Source: Chloranthus sessilifolius (taxonomy: Eukaryota; Streptophyta; Magnoliopsida; Chloranthales; Chloranthaceae). From it: a stretch of 64,000 nucleotides of DNA. Below, piece by piece: positions 45,510 through 57,855 of the stretch. Every line of letters begins with the position of its first letter. The first letter of the stretch is position 1. The stretch covers positions 7,765,001 to 7,829,000 of the forward strand of contig CM037589.1 of NCBI GenBank assembly GCA_021018995.1, written 5' to 3'. The position numbers and the translations under genes are program-made. The notes under the pieces are model-generated. The model worked only from the letters and a program-made list of their open reading frames with translations, searched no databases and was not told the origin of the DNA.

Positions 45510-47748
45510 TGTAATATCCCCGATATTTTAAACCTATTTTCGTTTACCTCGGGAAGCGTGCCCGGAAAATACGGTATAATATTTTTGGACTTTTAGTAAG
45601 ATAAGGCTATGATAAGACTAGTGGTAAGAGGTTTTTGTCAAACGATGTGTGCAAGTCATGTAAGCGATGACTTACACCATAACGTAGGTGTTTGTGGTTA
45701 GCGTCGGACACTTTTTCTATTTTAAGAGATAAGTTACAAAAATATAATATCTAGATATTAATTTGTTTAGTTTTCGGTTATAAGAGAGAGTGTGCAAGAG
45801 AAGATTAATCTCTATCTCTCGTTGGAAATTTAAGCCTTAAAGGCCTTGCTTCATTGATCTTAGATCTTGTAAGATTTAGAACCCCTCTTCACATCTCAAC
45901 CATTAATTAACCTTAGATTTGTATTCGGATCATTATGATCTATAGAAAGGGAAGAGTGATGTGGAGAGTGAGAACCTCTGTGTGATTTGGTTGACTGATG
46001 AGGCTGTGGTCACCTTATTGGATGGACTGATTTGAAGATCTGAACCATTGAGCTGGAGATTGGTTCCGGTGTGTGAATCGGTGCAATGGGATCAACGGTT
46101 TAAGCTACAAGAGGTAGGTCGTTGAAACCTCCATGTGTAAATTTAATTATGTTTTGTTTAGAGTAACATATATGTGTGAAATAAAGAAGAGGTTTAGCTG
46201 TGAAAAAGATCGGAAAAAGAACCGTGAATGTCAAAGTGCACAGCCACAGAACACAGGAAATTCGACTGTCGATTTCAAAATCGACTGTCGAAATTGGAAT
46301 TCGACAGTCGATTTGAAAATCGACTGTCGAATTGATGAATTAAGGCCTGATGCAGAATTTGGGAATTCGATGGTCGATTTTGGATTCGACCATCGAATTT
46401 CAAATTCGACCCACGAATTTGAATTCGAGGGTCGAATTCTGTCCTGTTTCTGGCATTCAAATTTTTGTTGGATTTTTGATCCGCAATCTCTTAGTTTGAT
46501 TTTTTTGGTTTTATATTAACACTGAGAGTGTTAATATATGTAGGTTTTGACTGTTGGGAGTCCTTGGTGAGGATTTGTTTTTGTGCTTGATTGGAAGCTC
46601 TTTGATAAGGTAGGGGAACCTTGTATTTTATTTGCATTAAATTGTAAGTAAAGACTGTTTTGCTGTTAAAATAAGAAGTATAATTTGGAAATTCAGTTGC
46701 ACACAGCATGAATAAAACTCTGATTTTATGACACAAATCTGAAAATTTGGAAACCTTGTTATAACTAAGAACTTTGCAAATTGAACCTCAGAACCTCAGT
46801 TAAATCTTGAATCAGAACTTTTGAATCAGAACTTCCGAAAATCAGCATTATGTTATGAATATAAGTATTGAAATACGTTAGCATTTGCATTTGATTTGAG
46901 GTACGTCAGAACGATGCCCTAGATTCTACCAACCGTGTTGACGGTATAACTTTGGCGCAAGTTTCCCTCATAGCGTAGGGGCTTGTAGCATTAGAAAAAA
47001 GGGTTCATGAGCAGCGATGGTCGTAGGGTTTTCCATCGGTAATGCACCTTGCTCTCATGCTATAGGAAATTTGAGAGATAAAATTAAGTTATAAATTTAA
47101 TATAAGAAGCATGCTCAGTCAGAAAATTTCGAACACATCAGATTTATGTATTCAGTTTTAACTCAGGATTAGAACTGGAGATTTCGTTTGCAAAGCATCA
47201 TTTGAAAACCATATTTGATTCGAATTCTGTCTTTTGAGAAACCTTTACTTATAATGAAATGCAAATAGATCTGTTTCCTCTATTGGGCTTTGTTGTTATA
47301 GCTCACCCTCGACTATACGTCACAGGTGCTGAGACTGATTTGGGATCGGAGGATTTGGAGGATTCTGACTATATTCCTGAGGAGGAATTAGATTTACCGA
47401 GGAGTTCTTCCTTGATCTCTAGATCCTATTTTTGGTATTTTGTTTGAATATTGTTTTGAATATTGGGCCCTAGGCCTTATTTTTGTTCTTTTGATATCAC
47501 TTGAGGAACCATCATCGTGAACCATTAGTTTAGGTGTTGGATTGGCCATCACCGGTGGTTCCTTTTGGTTCCTCATAGTGATAGATTTGTTATATAAAGC
47601 TTTTGATGTATGGTTTATCTCTACTTTGCCTCTGCTTTTGATCATTGTGATGTGCCTTCGTTTGAATATGGCTTATTGAGAAATCAATAAGTTGATGAAC
47701 CGCTTTTCCTATACCGTAAGGATTGGAAAAAGTCGAATTGGAAATCAC
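45510..47748 (+). repeat. LTR A of the array
   Basis: About 2.24 kb, starting tgtaatatccccgat; its right end is blurred by small changes (aaatcac before the primer site). Contains a motif cluster at 46258-46440. Confidence 0.85.
46258..46440. repeat. Cluster of short palindromic TCGA motifs in LTR A
   Basis: About ten words of the form attcgannntcgaatt or aaatcgactgtcgaa follow one another. Matching but more damaged clusters lie at 52380-52560 and 58585-58745, and a similar one precedes the extra ORF in each unit. Confidence 0.7.
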
Positions 47749-47751
47749 GAT

Positions 47752-47763
47752 TGGTATCGAGCC
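47752..47763 (+). other. Primer-binding site of unit 1, one base short
   Basis: tggtatcgagcc differs from the site in unit 2 only by loss of one A (CAG to CG). Confidence 0.75.
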
Positions 47764-47852
47764 ATGCTCTAGGTTCGTAGTCTTAGGACTAGGGATGGAT
47801 TGTCTGACAATCTTCTTGATCAATTGTTATTGTTTTCAACAATGACAGATCG

Positions 47853-48890
47853 ATGCCTCCATGTTCGAGGAGCGAGGGAGGTAGAGAGGACCACGCATGG
47901 CTCACCTTGAGGAGATCGGTGAGGTGTAGGTACCTCACGTGGCGGAGGAAGAGTTGCCACAGTGCGAATGCAGAGAGGCCACAGCTGGTAGGCCACGGGA
48001 GGAAATGTGGACAGTCTTTGGCAGCCTTGGCCACTAACATGGCTCAACATGCAGCCATTGATAGACAGACAGAGATCTTGGCAGCGGACATCAGCCGGGA
48101 GGATTCGCCGAAGTTCGGGAGGATGAGACCTCCTACATTCTCGAAGCACGGATGGCGCGGCGTGCGTGAACAGATCATTGAGGACATGTTGAGAGCTTGT
48201 ATGTTGGATTTTCACGGGTCATGGGACCAACACTTGCCTCGATCGAGTTCGCCTACAATAATAGCTTTCGTTAGCATCGGTATGGCTCGCTCGAGGCTTT
48301 ATATGGACGAGGTGTCGATCGCCGTTGAACCGGGAAGAAGTGGGTGAGAAGCTCATTATTGGACTCGAGATAGTTGAGCGCATGGCCGAGTTCGGTTGAT
48401 CTGCGGCGACTACTGAGTAGCTTCGAGTCGTCGGAAAGAGCTACGCCCGATCTCAAGAGGCGACACGTGGATTTTGAGGTTGGCGAGAATGTCTTTGTTG
48501 GATTTGCCTCTGAAAGGCGTTATGAGGTTGGAAGCGAGGAAGTTGAGTCCTCGATGCGTTGGGCCTTTTGAGATATTAGGCGAGTCGGAGAGGTTGCTTA
48601 TCGAGTGGCGCTACCGCCACAATTGTCTAGCATGCACAACGCGTCTTCCATGTGTCGATGCTTCGTCGATACATACGTGACCCGACTCACGTGCTTGATT
48701 ACCAACCCATTGAGCTTGAGGAGGGTTTGACGGTGATTGAGGACCCGATTCAGATTTTGGATCGCAAGGAGCGGATCCTCACGCACTAAAACGATTCCTT
48801 TGGTTCTTGTACAATGGAGGAATCATACGGAGGAAGCCACTTGGGAGCGTGAAGTGAGCTCGGGACCAATTTCCAGCCTTTTTGCTTAAA
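47853..48890 (+). pseudogene. Unit 1 gag-integrase fusion
   Basis: Same arrangement as in unit 2 but with many more small indels: MAHLEEIGE near 47897, DMLRACMLDFHGSWDQHLP at about 48184-48240, then integrase-end sequence in shifting frames to about 48850. No long frame survives. Confidence 0.8.
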
Positions 48891-49841
48891 ATTTTATATT
48901 TCTCACTTTGTGTAGACTGTAATAATTTGACATTTATGTGTACCTATTGGTTTTATATATACATATAAATATTTCGTGAGAAATTTTGGAGGATCAAGGT
49001 ATTTTCAGTGGGTCTATATGAAATCCTACATTATAGAAATCGGAAAAATTTTGGGCCTTGACCCAATTACAGTATGCTACTCACTATAGGTCTAGTGACC
49101 TAAATTGGTCTATGGTCACTTACCTATTTGGACATTCTTGAACCATTTGGCCTTGACATGTCATGGTCATGGTCCAAAATATGCTCGCTTGTAACTTTTT
49201 CACGAGTCCAATCGGACGGACTTGCTATTTTCCTTCACAACAAATTTTTAAGTTTATTTTCAAAACTTTTTAGTCCAAATTGATGACATATAGCTATTAT
49301 CTCAGAATCGAGTTTTGCATGAAATGGACTCACAAATGATCCATTTGGACCCAAGGTAATGCCTTAAAATGTCAAAATTTTGAAATTTTGAAGACCTCGG
49401 ACACTTGAAAATCGAGGGTCGATTTATGAAATCGAGGTCGATTTTTTACGCATTGATTATAGGCATTTTAAGGCCAAATTTAGGCTGAGAAATTTTCAAA
49501 AAAATCGAGTGTCGATTTTAAATCGTGATCAATTCAATTCGACCCACAATTTGAAATCGAGGTCGATTTTCTCGATTTAAGTGGGGCTCTATTTTGCTCT
49601 GTTATTTTTGGTTGATTTTCATGGGTTTAGGCTTAGGGTTTTGGGCGATTTGGTGGTTTTAGGGTTTTCATCATTCTTTTTGCCAAACTCGAAGGGTTTT
49701 CACGGATTACACCAAGGATTTGGATTTCACTCTTAGGAAATCGGATTTGGGGCTTTTCACAAGGTAACTCCTCCACGCCCCAATTTAATTGCAATTTGTG
49801 CATTTTCGTGGGTTTTGTTACATTATTTGTTCATTGTTCAC
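48891..49841 (+). other. Unit 1 spacer between integrase end and extra ORF
   Basis: Non-coding, with a second cluster of aaatcgagggtcgattt-type motifs at about 49400-49590. It corresponds to 54996-55991 and 61181-62162. Confidence 0.6.
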
Positions 49842-51303
49842 ATGGGGCCTAAGAAGGCCACCCCTATTAAACCCACCTCCAAGAGGCCGAAGCTGGTTCC
49901 TCTAGCCGCCCTACAGAGACATTACGGCCGGAACCACCTCGGTCGGTTCTACCACCTTCTCACCACACCATCTGTGCCCCCTCCAATGCAGCAGCCCAAT
50001 GAATTTTGAGCATCAAGGGCTTCGCCAATGAGTATGTTTTCACCCTAATTATTTGACCAACAAACTACCACACGGTGGCGAGTGAATACCTTGAAAAGCC
50101 CATTAACCTTCCTGTCCTGAATTTAGTGCCCATTTTATCCTCGTTTAGTCTTTGTTTTACCAACATATCGCCATGAGGACGAAGAAAATTTACACTGAAA
50201 TTGATGCGCGAGATTATATATTTGTCTTAGATGACATGGCTGTGGCACTACGTTGCCCGTTGCAATACTCTAAAACCATGGGTTTAGGTCCTCCCTTTCC
50301 CAAACCAGTCCCTTCTCACGAGGTAATGACTCAAATGACGCAAGGACGTCACGGGTCTGGTAGGTCCATTGTTCGCACACATATGCCAGAATCTATGTGG
50401 ATTTTGGATAAAATTTTTAAGACTACCCTTTACCCTCTTGGACATAAATCTGAGCGCACCGGTCCCCTCCAACAGATTTTATTTGCTGCTTTTAAAGAGC
50501 GATGGTTTAGTGCTCCTGAGGTACTTTTAAAGGGGCTTATCAAGGCACGAGAGAAAATGGGAAAGCAAATCAAAACGCCGAAGAAGGGCATTCCCTATGC
50601 CCGATTAATTTCTATCATGATTGAAAATTATCGAGCGGGTCCCGAATATGACATTTCTCCTACCGAACTCAAGTCTACTGCTGGTAGAAAGATGTATAAA
50701 CTGGTCAATTGGGGTCAAACCTACAGTCGCCTTGTGAAACCTCTTAAAGAACCAGCAGTTCCTGATGCGGATGCACGTGATGCCGATGAGGATCCGCCAT
50801 GTTGCCACTTTCAACAGAGCGATATCCTTACGCTCTCGAGTTCACTGACGGATGACCGCGATGAGCCATCGATTCAAGAGCTCACCCACCACACCGCTCT
50901 GCGTCGAGTTGGATGTCCATGGCGCTCTCTCTTACCTCATGCGGCATGCCTTTCGATGACTACACCTGCGATATGGCGATATCCGAAGCTTGATATATCG
51001 CCCTTCATCGCGCCGACGATACTAGTATTCCTCCTTGACCACCTCTTGATGCGGGTGATGATCTGCTTTGTTGGGTGATGGTGTTTCGGATCGGGCGGGT
51101 CCATCTGATTGGGGCTTCTTAGTATGCTTGGTAGAGGGTTCTTGATTTATTTTTTCACTATCGATGCGTACTTATTATACTTTGGATTATTAGGACACAG
51201 TGGTCCTTCTTTTATTTTACACTACGGATTATTAGGACACGTGGTCCTTCTTTTATTATCCTTTATTTTTACATCTTTGCGTGGTTTTAGATCTCTTGTT
51301 TAG
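49842..51303 (+). pseudogene. Unit 1 extra ORF (putative plant transposon protein-like)
   Basis: Starts MGPKKATPIKPTSKRPK. The best frame here, 50152-51078, is 308 codons: KIYTEIDARDYIFVLDDMAV, ALRCPLQYSKTMGLGPPFP, MPESMWILDKIFKTTLYPLG, PLQQILFAAFKERWFSAP, GIPYARLISIMIENYRAG, then an acidic tail rich in Asp. The layout recalls the Pfam family named putative plant transposon protein (PF20167), found next to many plant retrotransposons; its function is unknown. This is pattern recognition and has not been searched. The N-terminal 100 codons are out of frame here. Confidence 0.6.
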
Positions 51304-51644
51304 CCTTGTTTGTATATATGGATCATTCCGCATGAGTTTACTTTTGCATCTATTTTGGTAAATATTTCTTTTAGACACTTGTGTGGGTTTGCTTCTGTCA
51401 CTCAGATGCTACATGTTGGTTTTGATACATTTTGATGCATCGGTCTCCCTCCGACGTGACACTTAGAATAATGGGCATCCATGTACGGATGCAATCCACT
51501 ATGGCTTTTTCATGCCACATGCGACATCCATGTTACTCTGGATCCCATCCTCGCTTACGTGCCTGTGGGATCGTACTACAGTGCCCATGTTTTCTCTTCT
51601 TTTATTGTCCGGTGTGTATCATGTTCAATTTTCAGACGAAAATT

Positions 51645-51659
51645 CCTAAGGAGGGTGAA
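51645..51659 (+). other. Polypurine tract of unit 1
   Basis: ctaaggagggtgaa directly precedes the TG of LTR B. Confidence 0.85.
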
Positions 51660-53856
51660 TGTAATATCCCGATATTTTAAACCTATTTTAGTTTACCTGA
51701 AGCGTGTCTTAAAATACGGTATAATATTTTGGACTTTTAGTATGATAAGGCTATGATAAGACTAGTGGTAAGAGGTTTTTGTCAGACGATGTGTGCAAGT
51801 CATGTAAGCGATGACTTACACCATAACGTAGGTGTTTGTGGTTAGCGTCGGACACTTTTTCTATTTTAAGAGATAAGTTACAAAAATATAATATCTAGAT
51901 ATTAATTTGTTTAGTTTGCGGTTATAAGAGAGAGTGTGCAAGAGAAGATTAATCTCTATCTCGTTGAAATTTAAGCCTTAAAGGCCTTGCTTCATTGATC
52001 TTAGATCTTGTAAGATTTAGAACCCTCTTCACATCTCAACCATTAATTAACCTTAGATTTGTATTCGGATCATTATGATCTATAGAAAGGGAAGAGTGAT
52101 GTGGAGAGTGAGAACCTCTGTGTGATTTGGTTGTTGATGAGGTTGTGTGGTCACCTTATTGGATGGTGATTTGAAGATCGAACCATTGAGGAGATTGGTT
52201 CCGGTGTGTGAATCGGAGCAATGGGATCAACGGTATAAGCTACAAGAGGTAGGTCGTTGAAACCTCCATGTGTAAATTTAATTATGTTTTGGTTAGAGTA
52301 ACATATATGTGTGAAATAAAGAAGAGGTTTAGTGAAAAGATCGGAAAAAGAATGAATGTCAAAGTGCACAACGAACCACGAAATTCATTTATCGATTTCA
52401 AAATCGATATCGAAATTAAATCGACATCGATTTGAAAATCATTTGTCGAATTGATGAATTAAGGCACGATCACGAGAATTTGGGAATTCGATGGTCGATT
52501 TGGATTCGACCATCGAATTTCAAATTCGACCCACGAATTTGAATTCGAGGGTCGAATTCTGTCCTGTTTCTGGCATTCAAATTTTTGTTGGATTTTTGAT
52601 CCGCAATCTCTTAGTTTGATTTTTTGGTTTTATATTAACACTGTGAGTGTTACTATATGTATTTTGTTGTGGGAGTCCTTGGTGAGGATTTGTTTTGTGC
52701 TTGATTGGAAGCTCTTTGATAAGGTAGGGAACCTTGTATTTTATTTGCATTAAATTGTAAGTAAAGACTGTTTTGTTAAAATAAGAAGTATAATTTGGAA
52801 ATTCAGTTGCACACAGCATGAATAAAACTCTGATTTTATGACACAAATCTGAAAATTTGGAAACCTTGTTATAACTAAGAACTTTGCAAATTGAACCTCA
52901 GAACCTCAGTTAAATCTTGAATCAGAACTTTTGAATCAACTTAGAAATCAGCATTATGTTATGAATATAAGTATTGAAACGTTAGCATTTGCATTTGATT
53001 TGAGGTACGCCGTAACGATGCCCTAGATTCTACCAACCGTGTTGTGGTATAACTTTAGCAAGTTTCCCTCATAGCGTAGGGGCTTGTTGCATTCAGAAAA
53101 AGGGTTCATGAACGACGATGGTCAGTAGGGTTTTCCCATCGGTAATGCACCTTGCTCTCATGCTATAGGAAATTTGAGAGATAAAATTAAGTTATAAATT
53201 TAATATAAGAAGCATGCTCAGTCAGAAAATTTCGAACACATCAGATTTATGTATTCAGTTTTAACTCAGGATTAGAACTGGAGATTTCGTTTGCAAAGCA
53301 TCATTTGAAAACCATATTTGATTCGAATTCTGTCTTTTGAGAAACCTTTACTTATAATGAAATGCAAATAGATCTGTTTCCTCTATTGGGCTTTGTTGTT
53401 ATAGCTCACCCTCGACTATACGTCACAGGTGCTGAGACTGATTTGGGATCGGAGGATTTGGAGGATTCTGACTATATTCCTGAGGAGGAATTAGATTTAC
53501 CTGCTGAGGAGTTCTTCCCTTGATCTCTAGATCCTATATTTGGTATTTTGTTTGAATATTGTTTTGAATATTGGGCCCTAGGCCTTATTTTTGTTCTTTT
53601 GATATCACTTGAGGAACCATCATCGTGAACCATTAGTTTAGGTGTTGGATTGGCCATCACCGGTGGTTCCTTTTGGTTCCTCATAGTGATAGATTTGTTA
53701 TATAAAGCTTTTGATGTATGGTTTATCTCTACTTTGCCGGTGTTTTAGATCATTGTGATGTGCTTAAACCTGTTGAATATGGCTTATTGAGAAATCAATA
53801 AGTTGATGAGCCGATTTTTCCTATAGCGTAAGGATTGGAAAATGCGGGTCGTCACA
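51660..53856 (+). repeat. LTR B of the array
   Basis: 2197 bp, starting tgtaatatcccgat and ending gtcgtcaca, the clearest TG...CA pair in the array. Confidence 0.9.
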
Positions 53857-53858
53857 GT

Positions 53859-53871
53859 TGGTATCAGAGCC
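53859..53871 (+). other. Primer-binding site of unit 2
   Basis: tggtatcagagcc, a perfect initiator-Met complement two bases after LTR B. Confidence 0.93.
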
Positions 53872-53964
53872 ATGCTCTAGGTTCAGAGTCTTAGGACTAG
53901 GGATGGATTGTCTTGACAATCTTACTGATCAATTGTTATTGTTTTTCAACAATGACAGATCAGC

Positions 53965-54995
53965 ATGCCTCCGCGGTTCAGAGGCAGAGGCCGAGGTAGA
54001 GAGGGACCACGCATGGCTCACCTTGAGGAGATCGGTGAGGGTGTAGGTACCTCACGTGGCAGAGGAAGAGTTGCCACAGGTGCGAATGCAGAGGCCCTGG
54101 GAGCTGGTAGGCCACAGGGAGGAAATGTGGACAGTCTTTGGGCAGCCTTGGCCACTAACATGGCTCAATGATCGCAGCCATTGATGACAGACAGAGAGAT
54201 CGGCAGCGGACATCAGCCAGGAGGATTCGCCGAGTTCAGGAGGATGAGACCTCCTACATTCTCAGGGCAGACGGATGGCCAGACCGAGCGCGTGAACCAG
54301 ATCATTGAGGACATGTTGAGAGCTTGTATGTTGGATTTTCACGGGTCATGGGACCAACACTTGCCTCTGATCGAGTTCGCCTACAATAATAGCTTTCAGG
54401 CTAGCATCGGTATGGCTCCGTTCGAGGCTTTATATGGACGACGGTGTCGTTCGCCGTTGAACTGGGAAGAAGTGGGTGAGAAGCTCATTATTGGACTGGT
54501 TGATACGAGCGACTACGAGTAGCTCAGAGTCGTCAGAAGAGCTACGCCGATCTCAAGAGGCGACACGTGGATTTTGAGGTTGGCGAGAATGTCTTTGTTC
54601 GGATTTCGCCTACGAAAGGCGTTATGAGGTTCGGAAAGCGAGGGAAGTTGAGTCCTCGGTACGTTGGGCCTTTTGAGATATTAGGCCGAGTCGGAGAGGT
54701 TGCTTATCGAGTGGCGCTACCGCCACAATTGTCTAGCATGCACAACGTCTTCCATGTGTCGATGCTTCGTCGATACATACGTGACCCGACTCACGTGCTT
54801 GATTACCAACCCATTGAGCTTCAGGAGGGTTTGACGGTGATTGAGGACCCGATTCAGATTTTGGATCGCAAGGAGCAGATCCTACGACCAAAACGATTCC
54901 TTTGGTTCTTGTACAATGGAGGAATCATACACGGAGGAAGCCACTTGGGAGCGGAAGTCGAGCTCCGGGACCAATTTCCGAGCCTTTTTGCTTAA
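53965..54995 (+). pseudogene. Unit 2 gag-integrase fusion with chromodomain-like end
   Basis: MPPRFRGRGRGREGPRMAHL opens a gag-like N-terminus (to LAALATNMAQ), then FRRMRPPTFSG runs straight into QTDGQTERVNQIIEDML, the integrase region holding the catalytic Glu. Everything between (gag capsid, protease, RT, RNase H, integrase zinc domain and first two acids) is missing. The end carries GVMRFGKRGKLSPRYVGPFE, HNVFHVSMLRRYIRDPTHVL and a PLVLVQW-type chromodomain motif that is frameshifted in this copy. Frames 54181-54522 and 54567-54995 are separated by a small break; the start region has another. It could not transpose by itself. Confidence 0.85.
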
Positions 54996-55991
54996 AATTT
55001 TATATTTCTCACTTTGTGTAGACTGTGTAATAATTTGACATTTATGTGTACCTATTGGTTTTATATATACATATAAATATTTCTGTGAGAAATTTTGGAG
55101 GATCAAGGTATTTTTACTGAGTGGGTCTATATCGAAATCCCTACATTATAGAAATCGGAAAAATTTTTGGGCCTTCGACCCAATTCTGGTATGCTACTCA
55201 CTATAGGTCTAGTGACCTAAATTCGGTCTATGGTCACTTACCTATTTGGACATTTACTGAACCATTTGGCCTTGACATGTCATGGTCATGGTCCAAAATA
55301 TGCTCAGTTTGTAACTTTTTCACGAGTCCAATCAGACCCGGACTTGCTATTTTCCTTCACAACAAATTTTTAAGTTTATTTTCGTAAAACTTTTTAGTCC
55401 AAATTGGACTGACATATAGCTATTATCTGTAACTGAGCTGTTTTGCATGAAATGGACACACAAATGATCCATTTGGACCCAAGGTAATGCCTTAAAAATG
55501 TCAAAATTTTGAAATTTTGAAGACCTCAGACACTTGAAAAATCGAGGGTCGATTTATGAAATCGAGGGTCGATTTTTCTGCATTGATTATAGGCATTTTA
55601 AGGCCAAATTTAGGCCTGAGAAATTTTCAAAAAAAATCGAGTGTCGATTTTTAAATCGACGGTCGAATTCCAATTCGACCCACGAATTTGAAATCGAGGG
55701 TCGATTTTCTCGATTTAAGTGGGGCTCCTATTTCGGGCTCTGTTATTTTTTGGTTGATTTTCTGTGGGTTTAGGCTTAGGGTTTTGGGCGATTTGGTGGT
55801 TTTTAGGGTTTTCATCATTCTTTTTGCCAAACTCGAAGGGGTTTTCACACGGATTACACCAAGGATTTGGATTTCACTCTTAGGAAATCGGATTTGGGGC
55901 TTTTCACAAGGTAACTCCTCCCACGCCCCAATTTAATTGCAATTTGTGCATTTTCTGTGGGTTTTTGTTACATTATTTGTTCATTGTTCAC
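54996..55991 (+). other. Unit 2 spacer with TCGA motif cluster
   Basis: Non-coding. A run of aaatcgagggtcgattt-type words lies at 55538-55715. A TATA-rich tatatatacatataaata stretch lies near 55062. Confidence 0.6.
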
Positions 55992-57482
55992 ATGGGGCCT
56001 AAGAAGGCCACCCCTATTCGCAACCCCACCTCCAAGAGGCCGGCTTCGAAAGCTGGTTCCTCTAGCCGGCCTACACAGCATCTACAGCCACGGAACCACC
56101 TCAGTCGGTTCTACCACCTTCTCAGCCCACACCATCTGTGCCCCCTCCAATGCCTGAGCAGCCCAATGAATTTTGGAGCATCAAGGGCTTCGCCAATGAG
56201 TATGTTTTTCACCCGGAATTATTTGACCAACAAACTACCACACAAAGCGAGTGAATACCTTGAAAAGCCCACTAACCTTCCTCAGGCCTTTGAATTTAGT
56301 GCCCATTTTATCCTCGTTTAGTGCGCCTGTTTTACCAACATATGCGCCGCGAGGACGAGAAGAAAATTTACACTAAAATTGATGGGCGAGATTATATTTT
56401 TGACTTAGATGACATGGCTGTGGCACTACGTTGCCCGTTGCAATACTCTAAAACCATGCGTTTAGGTCCTCCTTTCCCAAACCAGTCCTTCTCACGAGGT
56501 AATGACTCAAATGACGCAAGGACGCCACGGGTCCGTAGGTCCATTGTTCGCACACATATGCCAGAATCTATGTGGATTTTGGATAAAATTTTTAAGACTA
56601 CCCTTTACCCTCTTGGACATAAATCTGAGCGCACCGGTCCCCTCCAACAGATTTTATTTGCTGCTTTTAAAGAGCGATGGTTTAGTGCTCCTGAGGAACA
56701 TTTAAAGGGGCTTATCAAGGCACGAGAAAATGGGAAAGCAAATCAAAACGCCAAGAAGGGCATTCCCTATGCCCGCTTAATTTCTATCATGATTGAAAAT
56801 TATCGAGCGGGTCCCGAATATGACATTTCTCCCACCGAACTCAAGTCATCACTGGTAGAAAGATGTATAAACCGGTCAATTGGGGTCAAACCTACGATGC
56901 CTTTGTGAAACCTCTTAAAGAACCATAGCCTCGGCGCGATGCACGTGATGCCGGCGAGGATCCCGCTTATGTTGCTCGCCAAATTTCACAGAGCGATATC
57001 CTTACGCTCTCGAGTTCACACGGCTGATGACCGCGATGAGCCATCGATTCAAGAGCTCACCCACCACACCGCCGGCGCGCCGAGTTGGATGTCCATGGCG
57101 GCGCTCTCTTACCTCATGCAAAGATGCCTTTCCCGATGACTACACTGACGATATGGCCGATATCCGAAGCCAAAGATATCGCCTTCGACATCGGGCCGAT
57201 ACTAGTATTCCTCCTTCGCCACTCATCGATGCGGGTGATGATGTCATTGCTGACGGTGATGGTGTTTCGGATCAAGGGTCCATCTACGCTTGGGGGCTTC
57301 TTAGTATGCTTGGTAGAGGGGTTCTTGATTTATTTTTCACTATCGTCTGCATTTTATTATACTTGGATTATTAGGACCGTGGTCCTTCTTTTTTTACACT
57401 ACGGATTATTAGGACTCGTGGTCCTTCTTTTGTTATCCTTTATTTTTCTGCTCTTTGCGTGGTTTTTAGATCCCTTGTTTAG
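55992..57482 (+). pseudogene. Unit 2 extra ORF
   Basis: MGPKKATPIRNPTSKRPASK opens the frame, which breaks near 56100. It resumes as RLFYQHMRREDEKKIYTKID (56321-56908) with FDLDDMAVALRCPLQYSKTM, breaks near 56470 and 56860, and ends in the acidic, Asp-rich part (57027-57374) followed by a hydrophobic stretch GRGVLDLFFTIVCILLYL, which may be out of the true frame. Homologous to 49842-51303 and 62163-63622; with all three together the ORF would be about 480 codons. Confidence 0.6.
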
Positions 57483-57840
57483 CCTTGTTTGTATATATGG
57501 ATCATTCCATGAGTTTACTTTTGCATCTATTTTGGTAAATATTTCTTTTAGACACTTGTGTGGGTTTATACATCACTCGATTCTACATGTTGGTTTTGAT
57601 ACATTTTGATCTCTTTATGGCTTCATGCGGCGCATCGGTCTCCGACGTGACACTTGGGGTGGGCATCCATATGCGGATGCAATCCACTATGGCTTTTTCA
57701 TGCCACATGCAGTACATCCATGTTACTACGGATCCCATCCCTTGGCTTACGTGCCCTGTGGGATCGTACCACGGTGCCCATGTTTTCTCTTCTTTTATTG
57801 TCTGGTCTGTATCATGTTCAATTTTCGCGGACGAAAATTC

Positions 57841-57855
57841 CTAAGGGGGGGTGAA
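57841..57855 (+). other. Polypurine tract of unit 2
   Basis: ctaagggggggtgaa directly precedes the TG of LTR C. Confidence 0.9.

Noticed and set aside
47853..48347. 164-codon frame in unit 1 of the array
   Set aside because: A mixture of shifted gag and integrase sequence; units 2 and 3 show the real frame.
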